The notes under the pieces are model-generated. The model searched no databases. It was not told where the DNA came from and saw only the letters and a program-made list of their open reading frames with translations. From Zymoseptoria tritici IPO323 (Eukaryota; Ascomycota; Dothideomycetes; Mycosphaerellales; Mycosphaerellaceae): 64,000 nt of DNA. The stretch is from the NCBI RefSeq assembly GCF_000219625.1, contig NC_018210.1:1426001-1490000 (forward strand). The letters run 5' to 3'. The position numbers and the translations under genes are program-made. Below are positions 1 to 10,617 of the stretch, piece after piece (within the stretch, counting starts at the first letter, position 1; each line of letters begins with the position of its first letter).

Positions 1-4
1 ATAT

Positions 5-365
5 AAGGCTTATAGTTTACCTCTGCTCTAAAGACGGCGTACGTATACCCGCTCGTACTATAGTGCGCTAACATAGAGTACGAGGTAATCTCTTAATGTT
101 TAAGGTTACGGTTACTAAACGTATAGTCGCTCGAATTATAGTTTATTTAAAGTTAAGGCTTATAGTTTACCTCTGCTCTAAAGACGGCGTATGCATACCC
201 GCTCGTACTATAGTACGCTAATATAGAGTACGAGGTAATCTCTTAATGTTTAAGGTTACGGTTACTAAACGTATAGTCGCTCGAATTATAGTTTATTTAA
301 AGTTAAGGCTTAAGGACACCTCTAATTTAAAGACGGTGCACGTACACCCGCTCGTGCTATAGTGT
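5..365. repeat. 150-bp tandem repeat, two full units plus a diverged third
   Basis: A unit beginning AAGGCTTATAGTTTACC starts at 5 and again at 155, so the period is 150 bp, with only a few differences between the two. A third, shorter and diverged unit begins at 305 and fades near 365. All units have the TpA-rich, CpA-poor composition of the surrounding RIP block. It could be a remnant of a retroelement LTR or 5' leader. The window begins inside or just before the first unit, so the true copy number is unknown. Confidence 0.8.
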
Positions 366-486
366 ATTACTATAAATTGTAAGGTATAGACGGACGTATG
401 CTCGTACGTAGTATAGTCCACTCGAGATTAAGGAATTAAGGAAACCTAAATGCGTGCCGAATCTATAGTACGGTTTATGCATTGTT

Positions 487-1267
487 GTTTGTTGTTTGTT
501 TGTTTGTTTGTTTGTTCCATTTACGTCCTTTCGGAGTCTAAGACTATGTAGGACGGCTTTGCCATAAAGGCAAAGCAGTAGATCTAGTTACAATCAGATT
601 TTTCGGTATTCTTTAACCTTAGGGGAGACCCCGTGCCTAAGGCAATGCCAAAGGACTTTAAACAAATGCGAGACAAAGGAAATCAAACGAGTGTTGCAGC
701 CTAAGGCTGCAGAATTTTCGCGCCAAGCTTTTGCAGAATTTTCAGCGGATCCTTCCGCTTCGCACACACACACGCTGCGAATTCGAAAGAGATGTAGCGC
801 AAGGCGATGTAGCGCAAAGGCGCAAAAAGCAGCTGTCCAACTCGCTGCCTTCTCTTGTCCTTAATATGCCTTTGTAGTATCGTAGTAGCAGTTCTATCTA
901 CGACAACGCAGGTTAATCGCAGAGTTGTAGATTCTACCGAGTTCCAGCTCTTTAAAGTGCATATATGCTTCCTTTCGAGGGCGACGACGTCTCTAGGGAC
1001 ATGCGATTTCGATTCGGATTTCGAGGAGGTGCGCGTATAGGGCAGAGTGGACTGCTTCTTTCTTCTTCTCGTTCGTAGCGTAGAGGGCTATTCGTTCGAA
1101 TCGTGCTGTTGTTCTGTTGTAGCTCGTGTTTCGAGGCGGATTTCGAGAAGGATTTCGGGCAGATTCGAGAGGTTTTCGAGGAGGTTTCTTCCAGACTGTC
1201 TTAGTTTCCCTTCTAAGGAAGGTACTTACGACGGCCACCGCGTGAAGGTGCAGTCTGTTCGGCCGTC
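487..1267 (-). mobile_element. SINE-like retroelement with (CAAA)n tail, copy A
   Basis: On the minus strand this roughly 780-bp element starts near 1267 and ends in a (CAAA)n tail, seen on the plus strand as repeated GTTT from 487 to about 515. It is flanked by a 13-bp direct repeat, TTTATGCATTGTT, at 474-486 and 1268-1280. Variable-length duplications and a simple-repeat tail are the marks of target-primed reverse transcription. The body matches copies at 7364-8242 and 10618-10925. It keeps many CpA and TpG steps although its host sequence is RIP-mutated, so it inserted later or was too short or diverged to be hit. Short ORFs in it are not conserved in frame between copies, so it is probably non-coding and mobilised by a LINE elsewhere. 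No clear pol III boxes were found at its 5' end. Confidence 0.75.
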
Positions 1268-1280
1268 TTTATGCATTGTT

Positions 1281-2049
1281 ACTATTACTAGAAAACCTAA
1301 ATGTACGTCTACTCGTAGCGTAGTTTATGCACGGCTTAAGAATTATAGGAATTACGGATTAATAGTATACCTCGAAGATACGAAGAAACTAGATAAAATC
1401 TAACTAGAATTACTAGATATCTAGAGCGTAGGCATACTAAAAACCCTAAAAACTAGATGCCTCGCGATCGATACAACACTTCTTCTCTAAGGAATCGGCG
1501 ACTACAATCGTCGATTCCTATATTCCTCCGATACTTTCCGGCGATCGCTTATCGCTACACATTTTACTAGTAAGATTACTACTTAATCTATAATACCTCG
1601 TTTGCTATTAAGGATCGAGTAGTCTAAGGGCCTAACTTAGTAAGGATATCGCTATTTAGAGCCGGCTCTTAATATTGCGGTTTATAGATTACCCTCCGAG
1701 TAGGGAACGTACCGACTATATTAAAGAATCTTATAGAACCGAGCATTCGTACTTAAGTACCTCCTTATGTATGCCCGACATTTCGAGGAATTATCGCCTT
1801 CTACACTAATTAGTTAACGATACCTTAGCTTCCTTATTTCGTAGTTTATACCCCCCTCTTGTTTTAAACCTTACCGACACTAATCGCTATATCTTTAGGC
1901 AATACTAACGACCCTACTAAGGCTACGGCTTCTTCTACCGCTCGTGCTAAAACTAGCCCTTCCTTAAGTAAGGATAACTCGGAGTCTTCTTAAGGTACTA
2001 ATCCGACTATACCTAGCTAAGATAGCCTAGATTCGACTAAGCTTACTAA
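1281..2049. other. RIP-mutated DNA without recognised gene
   Basis: This TpA-rich stretch lies between SINE-like copy A and the first recognisable gag codons of the Gypsy relic. It probably contains the 5' leader or LTR of that element. No matching LTR end or primer-binding site could be identified by eye. Confidence 0.5.
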
Positions 2050-2660
2050 AGGGATTAGCCCTAACTAGGTTATGCGTAAACCGAAGGGCGACGTTGTACT
2101 CTCGGACTCTACCGATAGGCTAGAGGTTACCTTCGAGAGTAGTAATATAGCCGACTATATACGTAAGCCTATAGCCGCCGGAAGACGTAACACCGTAGCA
2201 CTATTCGTTCGTCTTACCCCTTTAATGCTAATGCCCGGAAGCACCGATGCTCCCCTCTTTAATAGTACCGATGTAACTACCTTCTTCGAGAATGTCGAAG
2301 ACCTCTTTAAGGACTACTACGACCTGTCTAAACTGCCGGATCGTAAGAAGATCCGTAAGACTATTAAGTACTATGTCCCTACGCTACGTTCGTAGTTTAA
2401 GTTATTCGACGCCTTTACTAATAGCGACTAGTCTATATTTAAAACAGAGGCCCTTCTTACTTAGCGCTAGTTTAACTCTACGGCTAGAACTAAGGACCGG
2501 TCGTTTCTCGAACAGCTAGTAGCTCGACAATCTAGTCGTTACGAGACTACTAGTAACGAGGAGCTTCTTATATTCTATAGACACTTTAAAGCGATTGCTA
2601 GATGTCTACAACTAAACTAGCTCGATAATGTCTCTCGCATAAAGATGTTCTTTAAGGGAC
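2050..2660 (+). pseudogene. RIP-degraded gag-like region of Ty3/Gypsy relic
   Basis: The plus-strand frame from about 2072 reads through a gag-type capsid segment of the fungal Gypsy class. It has a motif like PLFNSTDVTTFFENVEDLFKD followed by a basic helix; it stops at 2395 and resumes after TAG/TAA codons. The interrupting stops are all of the kind RIP makes from Gln or Trp codons. The reading is continuous with protease and reverse transcriptase relics downstream on the same strand, supporting one element. Assignment as gag rests on position and on the T-x-F-F-E-N-V capsid-like motif, and is therefore moderate. Zinc knuckles were not clearly seen further downstream. Confidence 0.55.
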
Positions 2661-4559
2661 TTCTAGCCTGAGTTTCTTGCTCTATTTATAGTCGCCTCGG
2701 TATTAACCTCCGTAATCCTACTACGTATACTAACTTTAGTACTATCTATAAGGCGGTTTTTACTAAGATTAAGGGTAAAGCTAGATTTAAGGAACTTAGC
2801 GGCGATGTAGAAGATAGCGTTGCGGCTAGTCTTGTTAGGGCACAAGAAATATAGAAGCCGGTACCTATAGTAGAGCGTAGCTCGCATTCCCTATTTAGTC
2901 TATAGCGGCAACAAGAGCATAAACCGAGTGCCGCGATTAATAAGCTTAATCGATATATATAGGATCTTAAGATCTTTCGATCTTAGACTTAGTCTACACA
3001 GCAACCTTAAGTGCCCGTAAATCCTCTAATTAATGCACCTACTTACTACGCCCCTATAGAAGACCTTAGTTTCTAGAGTTATATATATGCGAACGCCGGT
3101 TTACTACCCCCTTAGCTTAGCCCTCCGGCACCCCGTCGCAACAGCATAGGAAGTACTAGCGCGAATAGGTATAGAAGTAGCAGAGCCGGAACTAACCGTA
3201 ACGAACTTATGCGCTAAGGTCGTTACCTTAACTATAGAATGCCTAGTTATGTAGCCCGTAACTGCTATTTTATAAACTTCCTTCTTAACTAGGGTTAGGC
3301 GCACTAAGACGCCGCCTACTACTAGTATACTAGAAAACCCGGTAATCCGAATAAGAGACTACTACAGTTCCGAGGGATTAATTAGTAGCCGAGACTCTAG
3401 CTAATACTACCGAAGCTAGAAGACGTATATAATATAAGGATTCCTTAGCTAGCATCCTTTAACTTCCCCGCCGTAGAGAGATCTTAGAGCTCTTATAATA
3501 TAAGCTAGATTAGCGGTCTAATTACTAGTGCTCGTAAACTCGGCTAGAAGCCTATTAGAACACTTAAGTATAGTCGCCCTTCTAAGCTAGATCCGGATGC
3601 GGTTTCTTTAGTACCCCCGGTGCCCGCGCCTACGACTAGTTCTAATACAACCCCGGTTAGTAGCCGCTAAGGACAGACTTCGAGCTCCTACTTTAATAAC
3701 ATCCTCTACATTAAAGAAGATAGGTACCCTATTCTAGTGCCGGTTTATAATACCGAGGTTCTAGTAGATGCCGCGGTAGTCCCTAAGAAGGCGAACCTAG
3801 CAGTCGGTAGTATCTTAAAACTATATAATAAGAACTACCGCGTACTAAAAGAGCGAGTTATCGTAGACTAGTCTATAGCTAAGATTAAGACCCTAAAGTC
3901 TTATACCGCAGATGTAGTTCGTTCTTAGTCTATACTACCTACTAATAGCTAAACGATATAAGGAACGAACTCGCTATTATCCGTTCGCTTCTTAGAACCG
4001 CCGGTAGAATCTATCGAGCGAGATTCTTAGCGCTAACTAGCTACTAAAGACTATATAGAAGACGCAGACTCGGATACCGAAGTTAGGCTAGTAAACCCTC
4101 TAAAGGAGCTAGCTAAGAAGAGAAGGACCCCTTCTAAAACTTAGCGAGCAGATAACTATATCCGCGACAGGTTAGATAGTAACGAAGTGCTAGTTAAGCA
4201 GATATAGAAGGCTCCGGTATCCCTTCTATTTAGCGAGCTTCTTAGACTCTCTAAGTTAATATCGTAGAAGCTCTTCGGTCGTATACAAAACACTCCGGTA
4301 TTTGTAGACAAGCTAAGAGGTAGGCCGGTAGGTCTACTACTATCCGATAACGTAGTAAAGCTAAACTCCGTTTAAGGGGATAATAAGGTCGAAGAGATAC
4401 TAAGGGATAGCTTTACCGTAGAAGTCCGCTCCGGTATACCGTAATTTATAACGATAGCGTTTCGAGCCGACCTTATAGAAGAAGGTGTAATACCTCTTTC
4501 CGACCTATACGAGGATCTAGCTAAAGCCCGGTTTATATTTAACGACTACGATTATATAA
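2661..4559 (+). pseudogene. Interior of Gypsy relic between gag and protease
   Basis: This RIP-mutated stretch has long plus-strand frames broken by TAA/TAG. It is expected to hold the end of gag and the start of pol in the same retroelement. No domain could be named with confidence. The composition is uniform with the flanking gag and protease regions, so a separate insertion is not indicated. Confidence 0.45.
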
Positions 4560-4850
4560 CTATACCGTCGCTAAGAGTCTCGGCTATAATCGGCGATTTT
4601 AATTATAGAGAGCCTACCGCAGTAATTAATAAAGGCTCCGAGTCTTATATTATGTCTACCGCGGTAGCTCGCCGTACCGGCGCCCCGATCGGTACGGGAA
4701 TTAAAGTCTTAATAAAGACGGCTTCTAGTGTTCTACCTTTCCTTAGCCTGTCTACTAGTATACGGGTGTCGGTTTATAGTATTGCGGTTTACGTTCCCTT
4801 CTTAGTTATAGACTCGGATGCACCGACTCTTCTTAGGCGACCGTAGTATC
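4560..4850 (+). pseudogene. Retropepsin-like protease relic of the Gypsy element
   Basis: A plus-strand frame at about 4570-4846 reads as an aspartyl protease of the Gypsy class, including a block like SYIMSTAVARRTGAPIGTG and a later VSVYSIAVYVPFLVIDSD block. In this family the first block follows the catalytic Asp loop. Here the expected D-S/T-G is replaced by a KGSES-like sequence. The domain order gag, protease, reverse transcriptase fits Ty3/Gypsy. The frame ends at a TAG at 4844-4846. The gene is dead through RIP. Confidence 0.55.
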
Positions 4851-6540
4851 GTCGGGTCCGCCTAACTTTAACTAACTGCGATAATAGATCTTAGTAGGGC
4901 ACGATTGCGGCTATAAACGGTCGTATAATTAATTTTATTAGAGTTTAACTATATAGTCTAATATACCGAGTCCTTATACCTACTAGCACTTCGGGAAAAG
5001 CCGAGTTAAGCCGCTAACTACCTCCTCGCTACTTAGTAGTCTATTAGAGGTCCTACTTCGAGCGGTCTAGTACGTATTTCCGGAAGAGTTAAGTATAAAA
5101 AGGACTTCGAGTCGAGAATCCGCATTTAGTAGACGAGGTCGAAATAAAGCGGGCTATCCCGAAAGTTCGGCTGCTCCCGAAAATCTTAGCGCCCTAGGTT
5201 ACCCCTAGGGTTAGGCCGGGGAAACTTCGGAAGAAAACTCGGCGAATTTACTTATCCCCGAAGCTAGCTAATATCGCGATGTTTAACCTTACCTTATATC
5301 GATACTAAGCCCTAGCTCCCTTCTATTCGAACTTAATAGTATCGACAATAAATATAACGAGCTACTCGAGCTCGCGGCTACTACTTACTACCTCCGCTAC
5401 TACGAAGAAAGAAATAGATCGCTATACGGGGGGAGGAATTTATAGTTTTCCGAATTTTCCGTCGACTACTATATACTATATAAGAGGAAAGCGGACAAAG
5501 TTAAACTAGTAGAAGCTTTAGTTTATAATACAAAGAGCGTTACTAATAAGGTAGGGAATTAGAAAGAAGCTAGCCTTAAGTTCGAAGCATCTTTGCCGCG
5601 GTCGGATCGCTAGTAGGACAACAAATACCTAATTTAGAAGTTCTCCGAGCTTAAGAGGGGGACGAGATTAACACCGGAAAGAATTAAGACACTAAATATT
5701 AGGATAGAGCTGTTTAATAAAGAGCGTAAGCTTTTTATAGAATGCCTATATAATAGGGAGGCTGCACTTTCCTTCGATTTCTCTAAATGCGGCCGCCTTA
5801 AACCCTCGGTCGTACCGCTATAACGAATACGAACTATACCTTATGTTCCCTAGTAATTAAAGGACTTCTATATTACTTATAGCCTTCGAGATGTAGCATC
5901 TAAGATAATTAAGAAGCGACTAGACCGCGGAACCCTCGAACCCTACTATAAAGCATATAAGAATCCTTAGTTCTTAGTTAGTAAGAAGGATCTTAACGAG
6001 AAAGGACAAAAGTAGTACCGGCTTATTAATACGGCAATAGAAATTAACCGAGTTACTCTTAAAGACGTATATATGCCCCCGGATACTAATAGATTTTCTG
6101 TAGACTTTGCGGGCCTTTAAGTTATAACACTAATTAACCTTTTCTCTAGCTACGACTAAATCCTACTAGACGAACGAGACCGAGACTTAACTAGATTCGA
6201 TACGCCGATCGGCTACTTCCGCTAGACTAGTATTCTAATAAGAGCTACGAACTCGGTAGTATAGTTTTAGCGAATTATGTGCCGAGTTCTTAAGGATTAT
6301 ATATTCTACGCGGCTCGACCGTATCTAGATAATGTTAGTGTTAAAGGCCCTCGGTCTCGGTATAATAATAAAGAGGCTAAACCTAGTATTCGTCGATTCG
6401 TACTCGAGTATATTTAGAACCTCAACGGGGTTCTTACGGATATAGAAAGAGTAGGGCTAACTATTAATCTAAGTAAGATATTCTAGTTCTCGACTAGCAT
6501 AAACATTATTGCACGAGGTACGAGTGCCATTTTATAAAAG

Positions 6541-7045
6541 ACTGCAGCCGTCTTCTTCCACCGACAGGGATCTTTCAAAGGTCTGTTTTGATTGGTTTTC
6601 CTAACAAAAAGAGGGGTCTATCAAAGCTCGCTTTTAATTGGTCCCTCGCATCGTCGCATTCTCGTATTCTCGTACCGTCGCAATGTCGCATTGTTACCTC
6701 GGGCAAGGTAAGCTCCCTTGCCGTACTTCTGCGGCAGAAGAAAAAAAAGAGGCGTCGCATCGTTGTATTATCGCATCGTCGCATTGTCGTCGCATTGTCG
6801 TCGCATTGTCCGCATTGTCGTCGCATTGTCGTCGCATTGTCGCATCGTCGCATCGTCGTATTGTCGCATTGTCGCATCGTCGTAACCGTCGCGGGTTCAA
6901 TTCCTTCTCTTTTTGCCCCGTCGTACCGTCGCAATCTATAAAGGTTAGGACAGTACGATTCGACGGGGCAAAAAGAGAAGGAATTGAACCCGCGACCTTA
7001 AAAGCGAGATTCAACCGCTCTTTCTAATCAGCTAAAACGCCGGCC
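6541..7045 (-). mobile_element. tRNA-derived short element inserted in the Gypsy RT
   Basis: This block keeps CpA/TpG and interrupts the RIP-mutated RT frame. On the minus strand its 5' end (7045 down to about 6,980) resembles a tRNA. It has an A-box-like TAGCTGATTAGAAAGAGCG, an anticodon arm that can pair (TTGAA/TTTAA) around a 7-nt loop, and a B-box-like GGTTCAATTCC. The acceptor stem does not pair, so it is a tRNA-like head rather than a working tRNA gene. Downstream comes a CGCATTGTCGT microsatellite (about 6,760-6,890) and a unique tail ending near 6,541. The exact insertion borders may be wider (about 6,510-7,138), judging from where the host reading frame is lost and regained. No target duplication was proved. 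Confidence 0.55.
6888..6996. repeat. Perfect inverted repeat with B-box-like sequence in each arm
   Basis: Arms of 36 bp at 6888-6923 and 6961-6996 are exact reverse complements, separated by 37 bp. Each contains GCGGGTTCAATTCC or its complement, the T-arm of a tRNA-like sequence, followed by a CTTTTTGCCCC run. The arrangement suggests a second, inverted partial copy of the tRNA-derived head within the element. Confidence 0.85.
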
Positions 7046-7363
7046 GATTAATTAGTCTAAAAGATGACTTAATATATTAGGCTCGTAGCTCTTCCTCGTG
7101 CACATACTTGGACGTAGAGAGTCCGCTAGAAACCTTGTTAGCTACGTCTACGACTCGGCTAGTCGCTACCCGGACACCGCTAAGGTTATTAAGATTACCG
7201 AGTAGGGACTACCTATAGATACTACCAAAGCCCGCTTATTTATTAGAGTTGTAGTATATTTCCGAATCTAGATTCCGGACTTCGCTATTCTGTCTCGCCC
7301 TATCTACGTAGTAGCTAAGCCGGGTAGTATCTTCGCCTAGACGCCGCTCGAACAGTATACGAT

Positions 7364-8242
7364 ATTGTTTGTTTGTTTGTTTGTTTGTTTGTTCCATTTA
7401 CGTCCTTTCGGAGTCCAAGACTATGTAGGACGGCCTTGCCCTAAGGGCAAGGCAGTAGATCTATTTACAATCAAATTCTTCGGTATTCTTTAACCTTAGG
7501 GGAAACCCCGTGCCTAAGGCAATGCCAAAGGACTTTAAACAAATGCGAGACAAAGGAAATCAAACGAGTGTTGCTGCGGCCTAAGGCTGCAGAATTTTCG
7601 CGCTAAGCTTTTTGCAGAATTTTCAGCGGATCCTTCCGCTTCGCACGCACGCTGCAAATTCGAAAAAAAGGAGCGTAGAATACAGTGCAAAAGTAGTGCA
7701 GAATGCAGTGCAAAAGCAGTGCAGAATGCAGTGCAAAAGCAGTGCAGAATGCAGTGCAAAAGCAGTACAGAATGCAGTGCAAAAGCAGTGCAAAAGCAGC
7801 TGTCTAACTCGCTGCCCCCTCTTATCCTTAATATGCCTTTGTAGAACTGTATACCGCTTCTAAACGCATACAGCTACGCAGGTTAATCGCAGAGTTGTAG
7901 ATTCTACCGAGTTCTAGCTCTTTAAAGTGCATATATGCTTCCTTCGAGGGCGACGAAGTCTCTAGAGAAGGGACATGCGATTTCGGTTCGGATTTCGAGG
8001 AGGTGCGCGTATAGGGCAGAGTGGACTGCTTCTTCTTCTTCTTCTTCTCGTTCGTAGCGTAGAGGGCTATTCGTTCGAATCGTGCTGTTGTTCTGTAGCT
8101 TGTGTTTCGAGGCAGATTTCGAGAAGGATTTCGGGCGGATTTCGAGAGGTTTTCGAGGAGGTTTCTTCCAGACTGTCTTGGTTTCCCTTCCGAGGAAGGT
8201 ACTTACGACGGCCACCGCGTGAAGGTGCAGTCTGTTCGGCCG
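7364..8242 (-). mobile_element. SINE-like retroelement with (CAAA)n tail, copy B
   Basis: This 879-bp copy of the family also seen at 487-1267 is oriented minus, with its (CAAA)n tail at 7364-7393. It is flanked by a direct repeat TCGAACAGTATACGATA at 7348-7364 and 8243-8259; one base of overlap with the element is ambiguous. It splits the Gypsy relic between the RT connection segment and RNase H, and the host frame continues across when the element is removed. It differs from copy A by an internal array of roughly 23-bp units. Composition is nearly RIP-free. The family has no conserved reading frame. Confidence 0.85.
7680..7797. repeat. Short tandem repeats, about 23 bp, inside copy B
   Basis: Units built from GTGCAGAATGCAGTGCAAAA recur about five times with slight length changes. 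The array is absent from copies A and C, where a different short stretch (GATGTAGCGCAAGGC) or nothing occupies the same place. It is a locally expanded part of the element. Confidence 0.8.
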
Positions 8243-8259
8243 TCGAACAGTATACGATA

Positions 8260-8715
8260 GATTAGCTTAAGGAGGCGCTTATTACGGCACCGGCCCTTGT
8301 TACGATCGATTACGTTAACGGAGGGGCTATAATCGTAGTAGTAGATACATCTAGTCTTAGCTAGGGAGTAGTGCTAATGTAGGTAGTAAAGGGCAACGAC
8401 CGCCGTAAGCATCCGGTTCAATTTAAAAGTAGTTTGTAGACTAAGGAAGAAGCTAAATACGATGCTAGCAAACGAGAGTGTCGTAGTGTACTCTATGCTC
8501 TTAAGAAGCTTAAAGCATATATGTTCGGTATTTACTTCGTACTAGAAGTAAATGCGAACACGCTAGTTTACTAGCTTAATATACCGGCGAACGATCTTCC
8601 GACCTTAGTTACGGCTCGATAGATTACTTAGATTCGGCTCTTCGACTTTATAGTTAAGTATATGCCTAGCCGAAAGCATAGCGCCGCTAATAGCCTTTTA
8701 CGAAAGCCTTAGACT
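8260..8715 (+). pseudogene. RNase H relic of the Gypsy element
   Basis: Immediately after the target duplication the host frame resumes. It contains EEAKYDASKRECRSVLYALK, the usual central helix of Gypsy RNase H, followed by MFGIYFVLEVNANTLVY, where the family normally has an F-x-V/L-E-x-D block. In the last block the Asp appears as Asn, again a TpG-to-TpA change. Order relative to the RT relic upstream and the integrase relic downstream is as expected. Stops are TAG/TAA at Gln/Trp positions. Confidence 0.75.
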
Positions 8716-8889
8716 CCGTCTAATGCCGCGGATAAGGAACATAATATAGACCCGGATAATATAATTAACCGTAACTTCTTTTAGGTATAGGTACATGCCG
8801 GTAATATTAATATTAAGGACATTATAGAAGGCGAGCTATCCGAATTCTACTAGAAGATTACGTACTACCTAGCTACACTTTTACGACCG

Positions 8890-9720
8890 CCCTCGGTAGA
8901 TCTAGCGGATTTCTATGCCCTTAAGAAGAAGTTAAGGCGGTATCTTATTCGCGATAGGATTCTGTATCGCTAAAAGCGTATTAATGCGCTACTAGCTCGA
9001 GTAATCGATAATAAGGATAAGCGTAAGACTATACTTTTGTACTATTATAATTTCCCGGATGCCGGTTACCGCGGTCGCGAAGTAGTGTTCTATAAGCTCT
9101 CTAGTAGGTACTTCTAGAAGGGCATATATAAGGACGTATCGCGATATATTAAAGGGTGCCCGTAGTGCAACCTACGTAGTACGGGTAACTACGCGAATGC
9201 TCTACTACCTATACCTAATCTAGAGCCTAGTACGATCTAGGCGATTAACACTATAAATGTCGACTTAACTATAAGCATTATTATAGCAATAGAGCTAGTT
9301 AGCGGCTTCCCGGAGGCGCGTATTATAAACAAAAGTAGGCTTGTTAGTACGAACGGTGTTAGCTCTACTATAATTACTAGCTTTATATACGAGATGCTCT
9401 TTTATAGGTATAGTGTTATAAAATTAATCCGGCTTAATAGTAGCCGTAAGAACTTCGGTAAGGTGCTTACTCTACTTATATAAATAGACGTACGACTTAG
9501 TCGCGTGTCGCCCTATTACCCTTAAGGAAATAGAATAGTAGAGCGAGGGCACCCGAACATACTCGATGTTCTTACTAAGTGCACGAACGGAACTATAAAG
9601 GGATAGCGCCGGTATTTCTATGCCGCGCTATAGGCTAATCGATCTACTGTTCGAAGAACTACCGGCTATGCACCTTCTAAACTCTAGTATTCCTTTAATG
9701 TTATCCTTCCGGTAGAGCTT
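8890..9720 (+). pseudogene. Integrase relic of the Gypsy element
   Basis: The frame holds a zinc-finger-like segment (AGYRGREVVFYKLSSRYF followed by KGCP-x-C), then a catalytic-core segment ending in VSPYYP-x-GNRIVERGH, typical of Gypsy integrase near the third acidic residue. The N-terminal H-H-C-C finger has lost His residues to Tyr, as RIP would do. The frame weakens after about 9,720. Nothing indicates a functional enzyme. Confidence 0.75.
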
Positions 9721-10283
9721 AAGTTTTAGACTTAGAATACTATAGCTTAGAACAACATTCGTACGGAAGAAGATCTTATCGCCCTACGTACCGAGCAGAT
9801 CCTTATAAGGGAAACAGACATTAAGGAAGCCCGCCTTCGTAGCCTACGGCTTCGAGAGCTTACTAAGGAATACTAGGATAATACCTATAATACCGACGAT
9901 ACACTAATCCCTCTTAGCACTATTATTCTTATGCGCCGCGGAGAAAGAAAGTTAACTACGGAAAAGCTATTGTTCCGATAGAAGGGACTATATTATATAC
10001 ACTTATACCTAGAAGCTACGTCGACGTATAAGATTAAGGAATTTACTAGCGCCGTTCTTACTACGACCTTTCCGCGCCGAATGCTCCGCCCTATACCTAA
10101 GTAGGATTCTATACGCGTATTACTACCGGAAGTCGGATCTACTACACCTCTAGAGGACGAGCTTAAAGAAGGGCATAATCTAAGCGACGAAGACGATAGT
10201 CTACTACCGTCCCCGTAGGTACGACTACCTAACCTAGCCTTACTAGACGTGTCGTAGTACGAGCGCTTTGTATAATAGCCTTT

Positions 10284-10300
10284 AGGGGGGGGGGAAAGAG
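10284..10300 (+). other. Polypurine tract, possible 3' LTR boundary
   Basis: An A, ten G residues and AAAGAG form a 17-base purine run about 560 bp after the integrase relic, directly before TACTCGGCG. Gypsy elements carry such a tract just ahead of the 3' LTR, and a TA start could be an RIP-mutated TG. The matching 5' LTR was not found, so the boundary is tentative. Confidence 0.45.
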
Positions 10301-10617
10301 TACTCGGCGTTATTTGCTCGACCTCGTTATTTATATCTATACTAAGTATACTAACATAGATCGCCTAAAGTAGTAAAGTAAGCTCTTTTCGCCTACAACA
10401 TCGCCGTCCCCGCCGCTAATTATCTACTACCGGCACCGCTAAATAGGAAATAAAGTTTAAGGGGCGCCTATACTACTACCCTTACCCGACTATAATAAAT
10501 GCCGGCTTAAACGACATCTATAACATTATAGCCTAAGATAGGGCGCACCTCCGTATAAGAAGTTAATTAGCCGATTAGTCGCTATCCTACCTACCTATAC
10601 TGCAATGCATTTCCTCT

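Larger units (their letters stand above)
5850..7350 (+). pseudogene. Reverse transcriptase relic of Gypsy element, split by an insertion
   Basis: From about 5,930 the plus-strand frame gives the canonical Gypsy fingers and palm. A block like FLVSKKDLNEKGQK is followed by YRLINTAIEINRVTLKD and then RPYLDNV at about 6,316-6,336. The catalytic Y/F-x-D-D box therefore reads YLDN. The second Asp has become Asn by a G-to-A change in a TpG step, which is what RIP predicts. Reading stops making sense near 6,510 and resumes near 7,135 with the connection segment (SYVYDSASRYPDTAK-like), so a later insertion splits the gene. It continues to 7,350, where a second insertion interrupts it. In-frame stops are TAA/TAG at conserved Gln/Trp positions. 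Confidence 0.8.

Noticed and set aside
1..365. CRISPR array
   Set aside because: Units are 150 bp, adjacent, with no spacers, and the DNA is eukaryotic.
993..1238. Minus-strand ORF shared by SINE-like copies A and B (MAVVSTFL-like start, actually GTG)
   Set aside because: The two copies differ by indels that are not multiples of three, so the frame is not conserved and the similarity is at DNA level.
6575..7027. Overlapping ORFs of 106-129 codons on both strands
   Set aside because: They are made by the CGCATTGT microsatellite, which is open in several frames; no protein pattern remains outside the repeat.
6965..7045. Functional tRNA gene on minus strand
   Set aside because: A and B boxes are present but the acceptor stem cannot pair and the T-stem has a mismatch, so it is a tRNA-derived head.
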